Origin: Syntrophaceae bacterium
GTDB taxonomy: Bacteria; Desulfobacterota; Syntrophorhabdia; Syntrophorhabdales; WCHB1-27
DNA: 5,085 nucleotides
Reading direction: 5' to 3'
Assembly (NCBI GenBank): GCA_003165115.1
Contig: PLSJ01000102.1
Location: forward strand, 9,052-14,136
Shown here: positions 4,948-5,085 of the stretch, piece by piece
Layout of the letters: each line of letters opens with the position of its first letter
How positions within the stretch are numbered: position 1 is the stretch's first letter
Translations under genes and position numbers: made by a program
The notes under the pieces: model-generated
Database searches by the model: none
Told to the model about the DNA's origin: nothing
Seen by the model: the letters and a program-made list of their open reading frames with translations, nothing else

Positions 4948-5085
4948 ATGGAAGCAGGGACGATGCGCGCTATGGTGCTCGAAGAGCCGGGCAGACCGCT
5001 CGTGATAAAAGAAGTGCCCATCCCCGAGCCTGGGCCGGACCAGGTACTGGTGCGTGTCCACGCCTGCGGCGTCTGCCGCACCGAC
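4948..5085 (+). CDS. Zinc-dependent alcohol dehydrogenase, N-terminus (3' end outside window)
   Basis: Only 46 residues are visible, ending at the window edge. They contain the GroES-like start of a medium-chain dehydrogenase: MRAMVLEEPGRPL (6-18), the strand VIKEVPIPEPGPDQVLVRV (19-37) and ACGVCRTD (39-46). C43 is the expected catalytic-zinc cysteine of the GVCxTD motif. Such enzymes oxidise alcohols or reduce aldehydes with NAD(P) in the cytoplasm; the structural zinc site, the Rossmann domain and therefore cofactor and substrate lie outside the window. The gene is divergent from the glycosyltransferase and has a perfect AGGAGG. The protein may start at residue 6 instead. Family call is firm for so short a fragment because the motif and strand order are typical. 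Confidence 0.88.
   Translation, partial: MEAGTMRAMVLEEPGRPLVIKEVPIPEPGPDQVLVRVHACGVCRTD

Noticed and set aside
1..5085. CRISPR array, tRNA, rRNA, insertion sequence or toxin-antitoxin pair
   Set aside because: No regularly spaced repeats, tRNA-like cloverleaf, rRNA-like stretch or transposase motifs were seen; the small gene has no partner gene overlapping or adjoining it.

Overview
This is a GC-rich bacterial window with strong AGGAGG-type ribosome binding sites and short intergenic gaps. The gene mix (stand-alone mercuric-reductase-like flavoprotein, hydroxypyruvate isomerase plus tartronate semialdehyde reductase, a small DUF3562-like protein, a GT4 glycosyltransferase, a zinc alcohol dehydrogenase) would suit an environmental proteobacterium or a Desulfobacterota/deltaproteobacterium-type anaerobe. 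That placement is inference; no taxonomic marker gene is present.

Layout: (1) 1-1416, + strand: a pyridine nucleotide-disulfide oxidoreductase whose 5' end lies left of the window. (2) 1442-3132, - strand: a tightly coupled two-gene unit, hyi (3132 to 2356) then glxR/garR (2344 to 1442), converging on gene 1 with only 25 bases between stops. (3) 3133-3434: about 300 bases without a credible gene, holding three inverted-repeat structures. (4) 3435-3653, - strand: a 72-residue protein resembling DUF3562, with a near-consensus sigma70-type promoter (TTGACA, 17 bp, TAGAAT) about 100 bases upstream and palindromes beside that promoter. (5) 3901-4866, - strand: a GT4-type glycosyltransferase starting at GTG without a well-placed ribosome binding site. 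(6) 4948 to the right edge, + strand: the N-terminus of a zinc-dependent alcohol dehydrogenase, divergent from the glycosyltransferase across an 81-base shared control region.

Functionally, hyi and glxR form one metabolic module: hydroxypyruvate and tartronate semialdehyde are interconverted by Hyi, and tartronate semialdehyde is reduced to D-glycerate by GlxR. The usual partners (glyoxylate carboligase, glycerate kinase, or the OtnK/OtnC genes of acid-sugar catabolism) are not in this window. The other genes look like independent units; nothing in the sequence ties the flavoprotein, the glycosyltransferase or the alcohol dehydrogenase to that pathway.

I did not find a clear new multi-gene system. 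The parts that ordinary annotation would miss are the regulatory architecture of the small DUF3562-like gene, the palindromic structures upstream of hyi, and the possibly near-leaderless start of the glycosyltransferase.
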